Assembly (NCBI RefSeq): GCF_014645695.1
Contig: NZ_BMMF01000010.1
Location: forward strand, 1 to 64,000
Direction of reading: 5' to 3'
Source of the DNA: Salinarimonas ramus
GTDB lineage: Bacteria > Pseudomonadota > Alphaproteobacteria > Rhizobiales > Beijerinckiaceae
Length of the DNA: 64,000 nt
The notes under the pieces: model-generated
What the model was told of the DNA's origin: nothing
Seen by the model: only the letters and a program-made list of their open reading frames with translations
Database searches by the model: none
Translations under genes and position numbers: made by a program
In this document: piece by piece, positions 52,413-64,000 of the stretch
Position numbering within the stretch: the stretch's first letter is position 1
Layout of the letters: each line of letters begins with the position of its first letter

Positions 52413-53888
52413 ATGAGCTGGCAAACGAGCCTCGACGATCCCCGCGCCGTCCGCGCCGCCATCGACGAGCGCCGCCGCGATCTCGCGAGCCGCGCGAGCG
52501 AGGCCGCCGCCCGCGCGGACGCCGCCGAGGCGGCGCTCGCCACGGCGCGCGCATCCGAGGCGCGGGCGCACGCGGCGCTCGCCCGTCATCGCCTCCAGGC
52601 TCTCGCCGACGACGGTGCCGCCGCAGCACTCGACCGGGCGGAGCGCGACGCACTCGCCATCGTCGAGCGCAGGCAGGCCGTACTCGACGATCTGCGCGCC
52701 CGCATCGCCGATCTCGAAGCGGTCGAGCGCGCCGCCGCCGCGACACGGGACGCGCGTGCGGAGGCCCTCGCCGCGGCGCAGGACGCCATCGAGGCGCTGG
52801 AGGCCCGCGTCGCCGCCGCCCTGCCGGAGGATACGCGCTGGCGGGAGGCGGATGCGGCGCTCGCCGCGCTGGAGGAGCAGCGCGACGCCGCCCGCATCAA
52901 GGCCGATCGCGCGCAGGCCGAGCGCGAGGAGAAGCGCGCGCCCTACGACGCCGATCCCCTCTTCGCCTATCTCTGGGCCCGCGGCTTCGGCACCTCCGCC
53001 TACGAGGGCTCGGCCTTCGCGCGCTTCGGCGACGAGAAGGTCGCGAACCTCATCGGATACGACGCGCTGCGCGTCGACTACGCCATGCTCACCGCCCTCC
53101 CCGATCGCCTCGCGGCCCATGCCGAGCGGCTCGATGCAGACGTCGTCGATGCGCAGGCGCGGCTCGACGCCATCGAGGACGAGGCCCTCCGCGCCGCCGG
53201 GCGCGAGCCCCTCGACGAGGCCGCGGACGCCGCCGAGGCGGCGCTCGCCGAGGCGCAGGCGGCTCTCGACGAGGCGAGCCGCGCGCTCGCGGACGCCCGC
53301 GCACAGGCGGCGCCGGAGAGCGACCCCGAGCTCGCCCGCGCGCTCTCCATCCTCTCCGAGGCCATCGCCCGCGACGACCTGCGCCGCCTCGAAGCCGACG
53401 CGGCACGCACCCCCTCCCCGGAGGACGACGCCCTCGTGCGCGAGATCGCGACGGCGCGCGACGCCGTCGCCCGTGCCGAGAACGGCGTCGCCGAGATCCG
53501 AGACGCCCGCACCCGCGCGCGCAGCCTCGCGGAGGAGGCCGAGGAGGCGCTTCGGATCTACGATCGCGGAGACTACGCCCGCGGCGGCCGCTTCGAGGAT
53601 CCGCGGCGGATGGCAGGCGCGCTCGACGGGCTCCTCGTCGGCGCGGGCCTGCGCGTCCTCGAAGAGGTGCTGCGCTCCACCTACCGCGCACCACCCCCAC
53701 CGCCGCGCCCGCCGCGGCGCAGCCGCTCGACCGGGTTCGAATGGTCGTCGGGCGGTGGCGGAATACGGATCGGGACGGGCTCCGGACGCTCCGGCGCGGG
53801 ACGTTCGGGCGGCTTTCGAACGGGAGGCGGCTTCGGCGGCTCGCGCGGCCGCGGCTCTGGCGGCTTTCGGACGGGCGGCAAGTTCTGA
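52413..53888 (+). CDS. Coiled-coil protein with Gly/Arg/Phe-rich tail, third gene of the cassette
   Basis: A 491-residue protein with no recognised family. Residues about 15-180 and 225-390 are Ala/Arg/Glu-rich coiled coils. Between them is a short globular insert (DPLFAYLWARGFGTSAYEGSAFARFGDEKVANLIGYDALRVDY, about 182-224). The last 75 residues are low complexity: a polyproline PPPPPRPP stretch, then Gly/Arg/Phe repeats including GGFRTGG twice. Such RGG/FG-like tails can bind nucleic acid or drive self-association. It begins 4 bases after the second gene. No signal peptide is present. The conserved insert is the most likely functional site. Confidence 0.75.
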   Translation: MSWQTSLDDPRAVRAAIDERRRDLASRASEAAARADAAEAALATARASEARAHAALARHRLQALADDGAAAALDRAERDALAIVERRQAVLDDLRARIADLEAVERAAAATRDARAEALAAAQDAIEALEARVAAALPEDTRWREADAALAALEEQRDAARIKADRAQAEREEKRAPYDADPLFAYLWARGFGTSAYEGSAFARFGDEKVANLIGYDALRVDYAMLTALPDRLAAHAERLDADVVDAQARLDAIEDEALRAAGREPLDEAADAAEAALAEAQAALDEASRALADARAQAAPESDPELARALSILSEAIARDDLRRLEADAARTPSPEDDALVREIATARDAVARAENGVAEIRDARTRARSLAEEAEEALRIYDRGDYARGGRFEDPRRMAGALDGLLVGAGLRVLEEVLRSTYRAPPPPPRPPRRSRSTGFEWSSGGGGIRIGTGSGRSGAGRSGGFRTGGGFGGSRGRGSGGFRTGGKF

Positions 53889-54298
53889 CGAGCGTCTGCA
53901 GCTCCTTGATGCGAAAAATACCTGCGAAACCCGTACTACTCCCAAGGATTGCGACATTTTGTCCACCTTCCGTAGGCGGAATTCTGCCGTCCGTGGAACC
54001 CCTTACGTATTTCCCCTCGCTTACCTGGAGTTCACATCAGCCATCCTGACGTGTATTGCGACTTGCGCTTGAACCGTTTCGGCTGCATCCACTATCTCCA
54101 GTGAGGTGGAGGTTCATCGGCTCGGCCGCCCCTGCGAAGCGTCGACCGACGAGCGAATCGCCCAATAAAGCCGTGTCAGCGTAGAACCCTGTGCGAGAGA
54201 GTGCGCCCGCGCGGCAACGTTCGTGCGGCCGGGCTCCGTCGGAGCGGGGTGGGGAAACACCCGGGATCAACGCCTTCGGACCAGACGGAGAACTCACG
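53889..54298. promoter_or_regulatory. Long, A+T-richer intergenic region before the AfsA-like operon
   Basis: About 410 bases without a convincing gene, with visibly lower G+C than the flanks (for example 53905-54060). It contains a near-perfect palindrome around an EcoRI-like core, GGCGGAATTCTGCC (53975-53988, one mismatched pair). No clear terminator follows the cassette and no -35/-10 pair could be chosen. It probably holds the promoter and any operators of the AfsA-like operon. Confidence 0.4.
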
Positions 54299-55078
54299 AT
54301 GCGACCCCAGATCGTTGTTTCCGACGCTTTCGTCGACTTCGCCGACAGCTGCGGCGTCCTCACCGCTTCCGCCCTGCTGGCGCGGCTGGCGAAGGGTACC
54401 GTCGATGCCGAGGAGACCTTCTTCGCAGCCCAGGGGCTGTGCGAGGCCGAGAAGGCGCAGCTGCGCGAGGCGGCGCGCGCCGCCGGCGTCGAATCGGCCT
54501 TCGCCGAGTGGATGTCGCTGTCGCGCAGCCTGCCCGCGCCCCGCACCCTCACGCACAAGCATCGCATCGAGAACGCCCTCGTCGGGCGGCCAGCGCTGTG
54601 CGCCGACGGCATCTGGCGCGCCGAGCTCGTGATGGATGCTCGCAACGAGCTGATGTCGGATCACGTCACGGGTCAGCACGTGCAGGGCATGGTGCTCGTC
54701 GAGGCCTGCCGGCAGATGTTCCTCGCGGTGAGCGAGCTCGCCCACATGGCGCCTCCGGCCTCCGGCGGCGGGCGGCGCACCTACGTCGTCTTCAACTCCA
54801 TGAACGTCGGCTTCAAGGCCTTCACCTTCCCGCTGCCCGCCACCGTCGAGTACCGCGCGACCTCCGTCGATCGCTCGCGCGAGGACCGGGTGGCGATCGA
54901 GGCCGAGCTCGCCGTCGTCCAGAACGGCGAGGTGACCATGACCTTGAGCACCGGCTACACGCTCTTCGAGCCGGCCAAGCTCCAGCCCAAGGAGATCGCC
55001 CGCGGCGTCGCGGCGGTCGAAGCGCTCAAGGCCCGCCTCCTCGAGCCGGCGCGCGCCGTCGCGGAGGCCGCGGAATGA
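54299..55078 (+). CDS. AfsA-like hotdog domain protein
   Basis: A 259-residue protein with a single A-factor biosynthesis (AfsA) hotdog domain. The start ATG at 54299 follows GACGGAG; 36 extra upstream codons have no similarity. The AfsA signatures are RTLTHKHRIENALVGRP (about 83-98) and, further on, SDHVTGQHVQGMVLVEACRQMFL (about 120-142), equivalent to the DH...DHVPGMLLLEAARQ helix of AfsA; the strand YVVFNSMNVGFKAFTFPLPATVEY follows. AfsA joins a beta-ketoacyl chain to dihydroxyacetone phosphate in gamma-butyrolactone signal synthesis. Streptomyces AfsA is about 300 residues with two such halves; this one has one half plus a distinct N-terminus. It is first of a three-gene operon. Confidence 0.75.
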   Translation: MRPQIVVSDAFVDFADSCGVLTASALLARLAKGTVDAEETFFAAQGLCEAEKAQLREAARAAGVESAFAEWMSLSRSLPAPRTLTHKHRIENALVGRPALCADGIWRAELVMDARNELMSDHVTGQHVQGMVLVEACRQMFLAVSELAHMAPPASGGGRRTYVVFNSMNVGFKAFTFPLPATVEYRATSVDRSREDRVAIEAELAVVQNGEVTMTLSTGYTLFEPAKLQPKEIARGVAAVEALKARLLEPARAVAEAAE

Positions 55079-55776
55079 ACGCCCCGGCCATCGCCTTCTT
55101 CGACGTCGACGAGACGATCCTGCAGGGCAAGAGCATGTTCGAGTTCGCCGCGTATCTGGAGCTGACGCGCGGCCTCCTCGACGCGACGGCTCTCAAGGCG
55201 GACATGCAGGCGCTCGCCGCCGGGGGCGCGCCGCGCGAGGAGGTGAACGTCGCCTTCTGGCAGCGCTTTCGCGGCCTCGTGCAGGACGAGGTCCGCGCGG
55301 CGGCCGAGGAATGGGCGGCCCTGCGCAAGGCCGATCCGCGCACCATGTGGATCGAGACCACCTGCGAGCGCCTCGCCGCCCATCGGCGGGCGGGGCACGG
55401 CATCGCCCTCGTCTCGGGCTCGGCCATCGACATCCTCGGGCCGATCGCGCGCGAGGTCGGCGCGCATCACCTGCTCGCCACGCGCCTCCTCGTGGAGGAC
55501 GGGCGATATACCGGCCGCCTCGTCCCGCCGGTGATGATCGGAGACGGCAAGCGCCACGCCGCCTTCTCCATCCTGCAATCGCTCGAGGTCCCGGCGGCGC
55601 GTTGCTTCGCCTACGGCGATCACGACAGCGACCTGCCCATGCTCGGTCTCGTCGGCAATCCCGTCGTCGTGGGCGAGAACCCCGCCATGCTCGCCGTCGC
55701 GCGGGAGCGCGGCTGGCCGGTGCTGCCGTCCACGACACGCACCGACGACGCATCCACCCGGGAGGCCGCAGCATGA
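55075..55776 (+). CDS. HAD-IB family hydrolase, probable small-molecule phosphatase
   Basis: A 233-residue haloacid dehalogenase-fold phosphatase of the SerB-like IB subclass. Motif I is DVDET (Asp10 nucleophile and Asp12 acid/base), motif II the Ser in ALVSGSAIDILG, motif III the Lys in MIGDGKRHAAF, and motif IV GDHDSDLPML. The all-helical C1 cap lies between motifs I and II (FEFAAYLELTRGLLDATALKAD). It overlaps the AfsA-like stop as ATGA, so the two proteins are made together. In A-factor synthesis a phosphatase removes the phosphate from the butenolide or butanolide phosphate, which would suit this enzyme; phosphoserine phosphatase activity is the alternative. Confidence 0.88.
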   Translation: MNAPAIAFFDVDETILQGKSMFEFAAYLELTRGLLDATALKADMQALAAGGAPREEVNVAFWQRFRGLVQDEVRAAAEEWAALRKADPRTMWIETTCERLAAHRRAGHGIALVSGSAIDILGPIAREVGAHHLLATRLLVEDGRYTGRLVPPVMIGDGKRHAAFSILQSLEVPAARCFAYGDHDSDLPMLGLVGNPVVVGENPAMLAVARERGWPVLPSTTRTDDASTREAAA

Positions 55777-56300
55777 ACGCGCTCTCGACGAAGCCCATCC
55801 TGCTCACCAAGACCGTGCTGATGGCGGGCATCGCCGCCTGGATGTCGATCGCGGTCTTCAACAACGCCACCGACCCCGGCACTAATCGCTACCTCCTGGG
55901 CCTGATGCTGGAGATGACCCTCCTGCAGGACGAGCCCAACGGGCTCGGGGCAGGCCTGCTCTGGCGGGCCTGGTCGAGCGAGGTCGCCCCGCCGCTCCTG
56001 TGGGGCATCGTCGCCGTCCAGATCGCCATCGCGCTCTATCTCTGGCGCGGTGCGCTGACCTTCGGGGCGGCGGCCTTCTCGGGCGACCGCGTGGCGCTGG
56101 AGGACGCGCGGCGCACCTGCATCCGCGCGCTCACCGCCTTCATGACGCTGTGGATCTTCTTTCTCTGCGGCGGCCTCTGGTTCGGCTATTGGATGAAGCA
56201 GGGCGCGGTGCAGATGGTGCACATGACGCTCCTGATCATGAGCGTGCTCTTCATCGGCTTCATGGCCGACCGTCGCGGGGAGCGCCCCGAGGAGGCTTGA
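55773..56300 (+). CDS. DUF2165 family membrane protein
   Basis: A 175-residue membrane protein with four predicted helices: ILLTKTVLMAGIAAWMSIAVFNN, APPLLWGIVAVQIAIALYLW, CIRALTAFMTLWIFFLCGGLWFGYW and QMVHMTLLIMSVLFIGFMA. The segment NNATDPGTNRYLLGLMLEMTLL is the DUF2165 signature. It overlaps the HAD stop as ATGA and is the last gene of the AfsA-like operon. A role in transport or modification of the operon's product is possible but unsupported by family knowledge. Confidence 0.85.
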   Translation: MNALSTKPILLTKTVLMAGIAAWMSIAVFNNATDPGTNRYLLGLMLEMTLLQDEPNGLGAGLLWRAWSSEVAPPLLWGIVAVQIAIALYLWRGALTFGAAAFSGDRVALEDARRTCIRALTAFMTLWIFFLCGGLWFGYWMKQGAVQMVHMTLLIMSVLFIGFMADRRGERPEEA

Positions 56301-56392
56301 CCAATCAACCTGTCCCAACTGGGGATTGACCCGGAAAGTCCCGCAGCGTAATCTCCACCTCGCGTGAGATCGAATTGGCGGTGGGGCTTTCC

Positions 56393-56791
56393 ATGTCGCG
56401 AATGCAGATCGGCGAGCTCGCCGAGAAGGCGGGCGTCAGCCACCGGACCATTCATTTCTACGAGCGGCTCGGGCTCGTCTCACCCGCGGAGCGCCACGGA
56501 ACGGGCTATCGCTATTACGACGACGTCTCGCTCAAGCGGCTCGAGAAGATCGGGGCGCTCAAGCGCCTCGGGCTGAGCCTCGAGGAGATCGGCGAGGTGA
56601 TCGACCTCTATTTCGAGGACGCCACCGGCGTGAAGGGGAAGCGGCGCGTCCTCGAGATTCTCGAGGGGCACCTCGCCTCGACGCGGGCGAAGATCGCGGA
56701 GCTGAAGACCTTCGAGGGCGAGCTCGAGGCGAACGTCAGTCGCATGCGCACCCTCATCGCCGAAGCGAGCGGGCAGAGCGACGCCGCCTGA
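56393..56791 (+). CDS. MerR family transcriptional regulator
   Basis: A 132-residue regulator from the ATG at 56393 (MSRMQIGELAEKAGVSHRTIHFYERLGL); an ATG three codons later or a TTG at 56375 are alternatives. The N-terminal MerR winged HTH (QIGELAEKAGVSHRTIHFYERLGLVSPAERHGTGYRYYDD) is followed by the dimerisation coiled coil (STRAKIAELKTFEGELEANVSRMRTLI). No cysteine cluster is present, so it is not a metal sensor of the CueR/MerR type. It is 92 bases after the AfsA-like operon and 152 bases before an MFS exporter gene whose promoter carries a 33-base-spaced repeat. Confidence 0.9.
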   Translation: MSRMQIGELAEKAGVSHRTIHFYERLGLVSPAERHGTGYRYYDDVSLKRLEKIGALKRLGLSLEEIGEVIDLYFEDATGVKGKRRVLEILEGHLASTRAKIAELKTFEGELEANVSRMRTLIAEASGQSDAA

Positions 56792-56880
56792 AGGCCCCCT
56801 CCTCCATGTGACCATCAGACGAGTGCGAGCCGCCGCGGCACCGCGACGGCTTTTCGCATGCCCGCGCTTTCAATCTCTAC

Positions 56881-56926
56881 TTGACGTCAGATTACTGTAG
56901 CGGCAATTTCCATCGCACGTCAGGTT
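56881..56926 (+). promoter_or_regulatory. Direct repeats ACGTCAG-RTT spaced 33 bases before the MFS gene
   Basis: ACGTCAGATT (56884-56893) and ACGTCAGGTT (56917-56926) are 33 bases apart, about three helical turns. The first overlaps a TTGACG -35-like hexamer and the palindrome TGACGTCA (56882-56889). This suits control of the MFS gene by the adjacent MerR regulator, although MerR sites are usually a single inverted repeat. Confidence 0.45.
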
Positions 56927-56943
56927 CAGATCGGGAGACGTCC

Positions 56944-58119
56944 ATGAGACCCCGCAATGCCGCTCTGACGAGCTTGCTCATGGCGGGCGCGCTGCTCGTG
57001 CTCGGCCAGCTCTACCTCGCAATCCCCCTCACGAGCGCCGTCGTCGCGCGCTTCGCCGCGTCGCCGGAGGAGGCGAGCCTCGTGGGCGCGGCCTTCGGCG
57101 CCACCTACGCGCTGGGCTTCCTCGTCTTCGGCCCGCTCTCGGACCGCATCGGCCGCCGGCTGGTGATCACGGGCGGGCTCGTGGCGCTCGCGGCGACGAC
57201 GATCCTCGTCGGGCTGGCGCAGACCTTCGAGACGCTGATCGCGGCGCGCGCCCTGCAGGGCTTGTCCGCCGCCGCCTTCGCGCCGACGGCGCTCTCGCTG
57301 ATCGCGGAGGCGCTCGAGCCGCAGGAGCGCCCGCTCGGCCTGTCGCTGATGAGCCTCGCGTTCCTCGGCGCGGCACCGCTGGCCCAGCTCGCCGGGACGG
57401 CGGCGGCCGACGTCGGCCTGTCGGGCATCATGCTGTGGCTGGCCCCGGCCTACGTTCTCGCCGCGGGCGCGCTCGGCCTCGCTCTCGGCGAGCGCGGCGG
57501 GCGTCCCGCGGCCGTCTCCGGGCGAGCGGACGACAGCGGCGGCCTCTCGGCGCTCCTGCGCGATCGCCTCTTGCTCGCGGCCTGGGCGGCGGCCGGCACC
57601 GTTCTGCTCGGCTTCGTCACCTTCTTCGCAGGCGCGGCCCTCCGGCCCGGAGTGGACGCGCAGACGCTGGCGCTGCTGCGGCTCGCGGCGATCCCGCCGC
57701 TCTTCCTCACCTTCGCCGCCGCGCCGCTCGCGAAACGCATCGGCCCGCACCGGACGGCGGCGCTGGGCCTCGCCGTGTCGGCTGCGGGCCTGCTGATGGC
57801 GGCGACGGGCGGCAGCGCCGCCCTCGTCCCGGCGAGCGTCGTCCTCGCCGGCGGCGTCTCGATCGCGGTGCCCGGCCTCATCGGCACCGTGTCGTCCCGC
57901 GCCGGCGCGGGCAATCGCGGGCTCGCGCTCGCGCTCTACAGCACGACGCTCTTCCTGGGCGCGAGCGCGGCGCAGCCGCTCGCTCATGCCCTGGCGCCCT
58001 TCGGCGCCGCCACGCTCGGCCTCGTGCCGGCACTCGTCGGCACGGCCGCAGCTTTCGCGCTCCTGCGCGCGGGTGCGGCGCCGGGCCACTCCTCCCCCGC
58101 ACACGGACATGCGCGATGA
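56944..58119 (+). CDS. MFS transporter, drug-efflux (DHA1) type
   Basis: A 391-residue major facilitator with about 12 helices, from the ATG at 56944; the longer open frame from 56881 lies in the promoter. The DHA1 motif A between TM2 and TM3 reads FGPLSDRIGRRLVITG (GxLaDrxGRR), and TM1 is SLLMAGALLVLGQLYLAIPL. The second half repeats the motif weakly (APLAKRIGPHRTAALG). Family members export drugs, dyes or metabolites by proton exchange. The MerR gene upstream and the ATGA overlap with the secreted protein downstream suggest an export unit. The proximity to the AfsA-like operon raises the possibility of exporting its product; that is inference. Confidence 0.9.
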   Translation: MRPRNAALTSLLMAGALLVLGQLYLAIPLTSAVVARFAASPEEASLVGAAFGATYALGFLVFGPLSDRIGRRLVITGGLVALAATTILVGLAQTFETLIAARALQGLSAAAFAPTALSLIAEALEPQERPLGLSLMSLAFLGAAPLAQLAGTAAADVGLSGIMLWLAPAYVLAAGALGLALGERGGRPAAVSGRADDSGGLSALLRDRLLLAAWAAAGTVLLGFVTFFAGAALRPGVDAQTLALLRLAAIPPLFLTFAAAPLAKRIGPHRTAALGLAVSAAGLLMAATGGSAALVPASVVLAGGVSIAVPGLIGTVSSRAGAGNRGLALALYSTTLFLGASAAQPLAHALAPFGAATLGLVPALVGTAAAFALLRAGAAPGHSSPAHGHAR

Positions 58120-58838
58120 CGAAAGCGAAACGCACCCTCCTCCCCACCGCCCTCGCCGCGAGCGCCGGCCTCGCCGGGTTCGCCCTCGCCTTCTCGCCGT
58201 CACAGGAGCGCACGTCGATGACGCTGGCCGTCGCCCCCGCTCATGCCCACGATCACGCCGCGGACGCCGCACCCTACGCGCCCTGGCTGCCCACGGGCTT
58301 CGTCGAGGCGGCCCGCCGCGGCGTGACGGTGGACGGCGCGCCGGCGACCCTCGTGCGCCACGTCCGCGTCGGCGGCGTCAACGCCGTCATCGGCGGCGAG
58401 CACGTGAGCGCCGTCGTCGGCGAGAACGGCCGGCTCAAGGGCTATGCGCGGATGGAGGCGTCCCTCGCCGACGGCGCCCTGCCGACGCGCGAGGAGGCGC
58501 GCACGATCGCGATGGACTTCCTCGCCCGCGTGGCGCCGGAGCTGCGCGACGCGCACCGCCTCAGCTGGATCGAGCCGCACGACGAGCCGCTGCGCGTCGC
58601 CGATGCCGCCGGCACGGCGCGGGACCTCACCGTCACGGGCATGAAGGTGAAGATGCGCAGCACCGCCGACGGCCTGTGGTTCTGGGTCATCGTCGGCGCC
58701 GATCGCGAGGTCATGGTGTTCGAGCGCGACATCGTCTGGCAGACCTTCCCCGGCCGCCGCCAGACGGAGAAGTGGCTGCACGACACTTGGCTCGTGGAGA
58801 ACGGCTACGCCGACGCGATCCTCGCGCCGGCGGGCTGA
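58116..58838 (+). CDS. Secreted His-containing protein of unknown function, PepSY-like
   Basis: A 240-residue exported protein. The start overlaps the MFS stop as ATGA. A signal sequence (TLLPTALAASAGLAGFALAFSPS) is followed by a His-rich stretch AHAHDHAADAAPY near residues 42-54 and a Pro-rich segment. The rest resembles a PepSY/YPEB-type inhibitory or modulator domain: GEHVSAVVGENGRLKGYARM and LPTREEARTIAMDFLARVAPEL, then a C-terminal beta-rich part (GLWFWVIVGADREVMVFERDIVW). The His cluster could bind a metal, but that is speculative. A rho-independent terminator follows. Confidence 0.7.
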   Translation: MTKAKRTLLPTALAASAGLAGFALAFSPSQERTSMTLAVAPAHAHDHAADAAPYAPWLPTGFVEAARRGVTVDGAPATLVRHVRVGGVNAVIGGEHVSAVVGENGRLKGYARMEASLADGALPTREEARTIAMDFLARVAPELRDAHRLSWIEPHDEPLRVADAAGTARDLTVTGMKVKMRSTADGLWFWVIVGADREVMVFERDIVWQTFPGRRQTEKWLHDTWLVENGYADAILAPAG

Positions 58839-58877
58839 CGCGCCCGACCCTCTCGATCGAACGCCCCCGAAAACGAA

Positions 58878-58906
58878 GAAAGCCGCCCCGAGGAGGGGCG
58901 GCTTTC
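58878..58906. terminator. Bidirectional terminator between the secreted protein and rpoC
   Basis: GAAAGCCGCCCC (58878-58889) pairs with GGGGCGGCTTTC (58895-58906) around a 5-base loop. A-rich sequence precedes and T-rich sequence follows, so the hairpin ends both converging transcripts, including the rpoBC operon. Confidence 0.8.
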
Positions 58907-58966
58907 TCATTGGTAGGTCCTGCAGGGGACGATCGCCCTCGCGGGCGACCGTCTCGTGCGACCGGC

Positions 58967-63136
<4,170 letters not shown>

Positions 63137-63248
63137 CGCCGTCTCCTGGCAGGGCGAGGTGCGCCGTCACGCTCGCCTCGAAAATCGCAGGCGCCGCGGG
63201 GGCGTACCCCCGCGGCCTCATCGCTATCGACCTTTTCCGATCACCGGA

Positions 63249-64000
<752 letters not shown>

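Overview
This 64 kb window is a chromosomal segment of a very G+C-rich (about 70% by eye) alphaproteobacterium, most likely a member of the Hyphomicrobiales. Three things point there: a 2053-residue repeat protein with the architecture of the growth pole ring protein of polar-growing Rhizobiales (32957-39118), a D(-)-tartrate dehydratase very like the Bradyrhizobium enzyme, and CtrA-like motifs in several intergenic regions. The genus is not certain; a Salinarimonas/Methylobacteriaceae-type genome would fit. I saw no tRNA, rRNA, CRISPR array, transposase or prophage. Coding density is high and most long ORFs opposite real genes are codon-bias shadows.

Region 1 (1-21 kb) is mostly aromatic amino acid and nitrogen catabolism. 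It holds an FAD oxidoreductase, a MarR regulator, the indolepyruvate oxidoreductase pair iorA-iorB, and a complete peptide-type ABC transporter (one binding protein, two permeases, two ATPases, joined by stop/start overlaps). The homogentisate pathway follows: hppD, maiA and a MarR regulator on one strand, hmgA divergent, then fahA with a nearby TRAP binding protein. Next come a metallo-beta-lactamase-fold protein with an altered metal motif and a ureide pair (uraH, and an allantoinase fused to OHCU decarboxylase). TTGC...GCAA inverted repeats occur at both the iorA/ABC promoter and the marR/hmgA promoter.

Region 2 (21-32 kb) carries topA, a GNAT enzyme, an XRE-cupin regulator with a 35-bp palindrome over its own start codon, rmuC, an AI-2E family permease, two secreted PRC-barrel proteins, and a complete bufferin-type operon (DUF2282 precursor, DUF692/MNIO enzyme, DUF2063 partner, DoxX protein). 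The bufferin operon is preceded by a GTAAC-N16-CGAA promoter-like element.

Region 3 (32-47 kb) holds a [2Fe-2S] ferredoxin, an Hpt protein, the giant growth-pole protein, hemF, D-tartrate dehydratase, a hemerythrin, and a polysaccharide group (NodB-type deacetylase, CelD/BioF2-like GNAT, Wzz/GumC-like protein with a degenerate kinase domain). CtrA-like sites (TTAA-N7-TTAA with one mismatch) lie in the promoters of the Hpt/giant protein, deacetylase/GNAT and Wzz genes.

Region 4 (47-58.9 kb) holds an RraA-like protein, YdcF, DUF3253, DUF599, a rhodanese, a three-gene coiled-coil cassette of unknown function (50210-53888), and an AfsA-like hotdog / HAD phosphatase / DUF2165 operon that could make an A-factor-like signal. 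A MerR gene, an MFS exporter and a secreted protein follow. Region 5 (58.9-64 kb) is rpoC and the 3' end of rpoB. Two dispersed palindromic repeat families occupy intergenic spaces at 15.5, 18.0, 24.1 and 40.1 kb.
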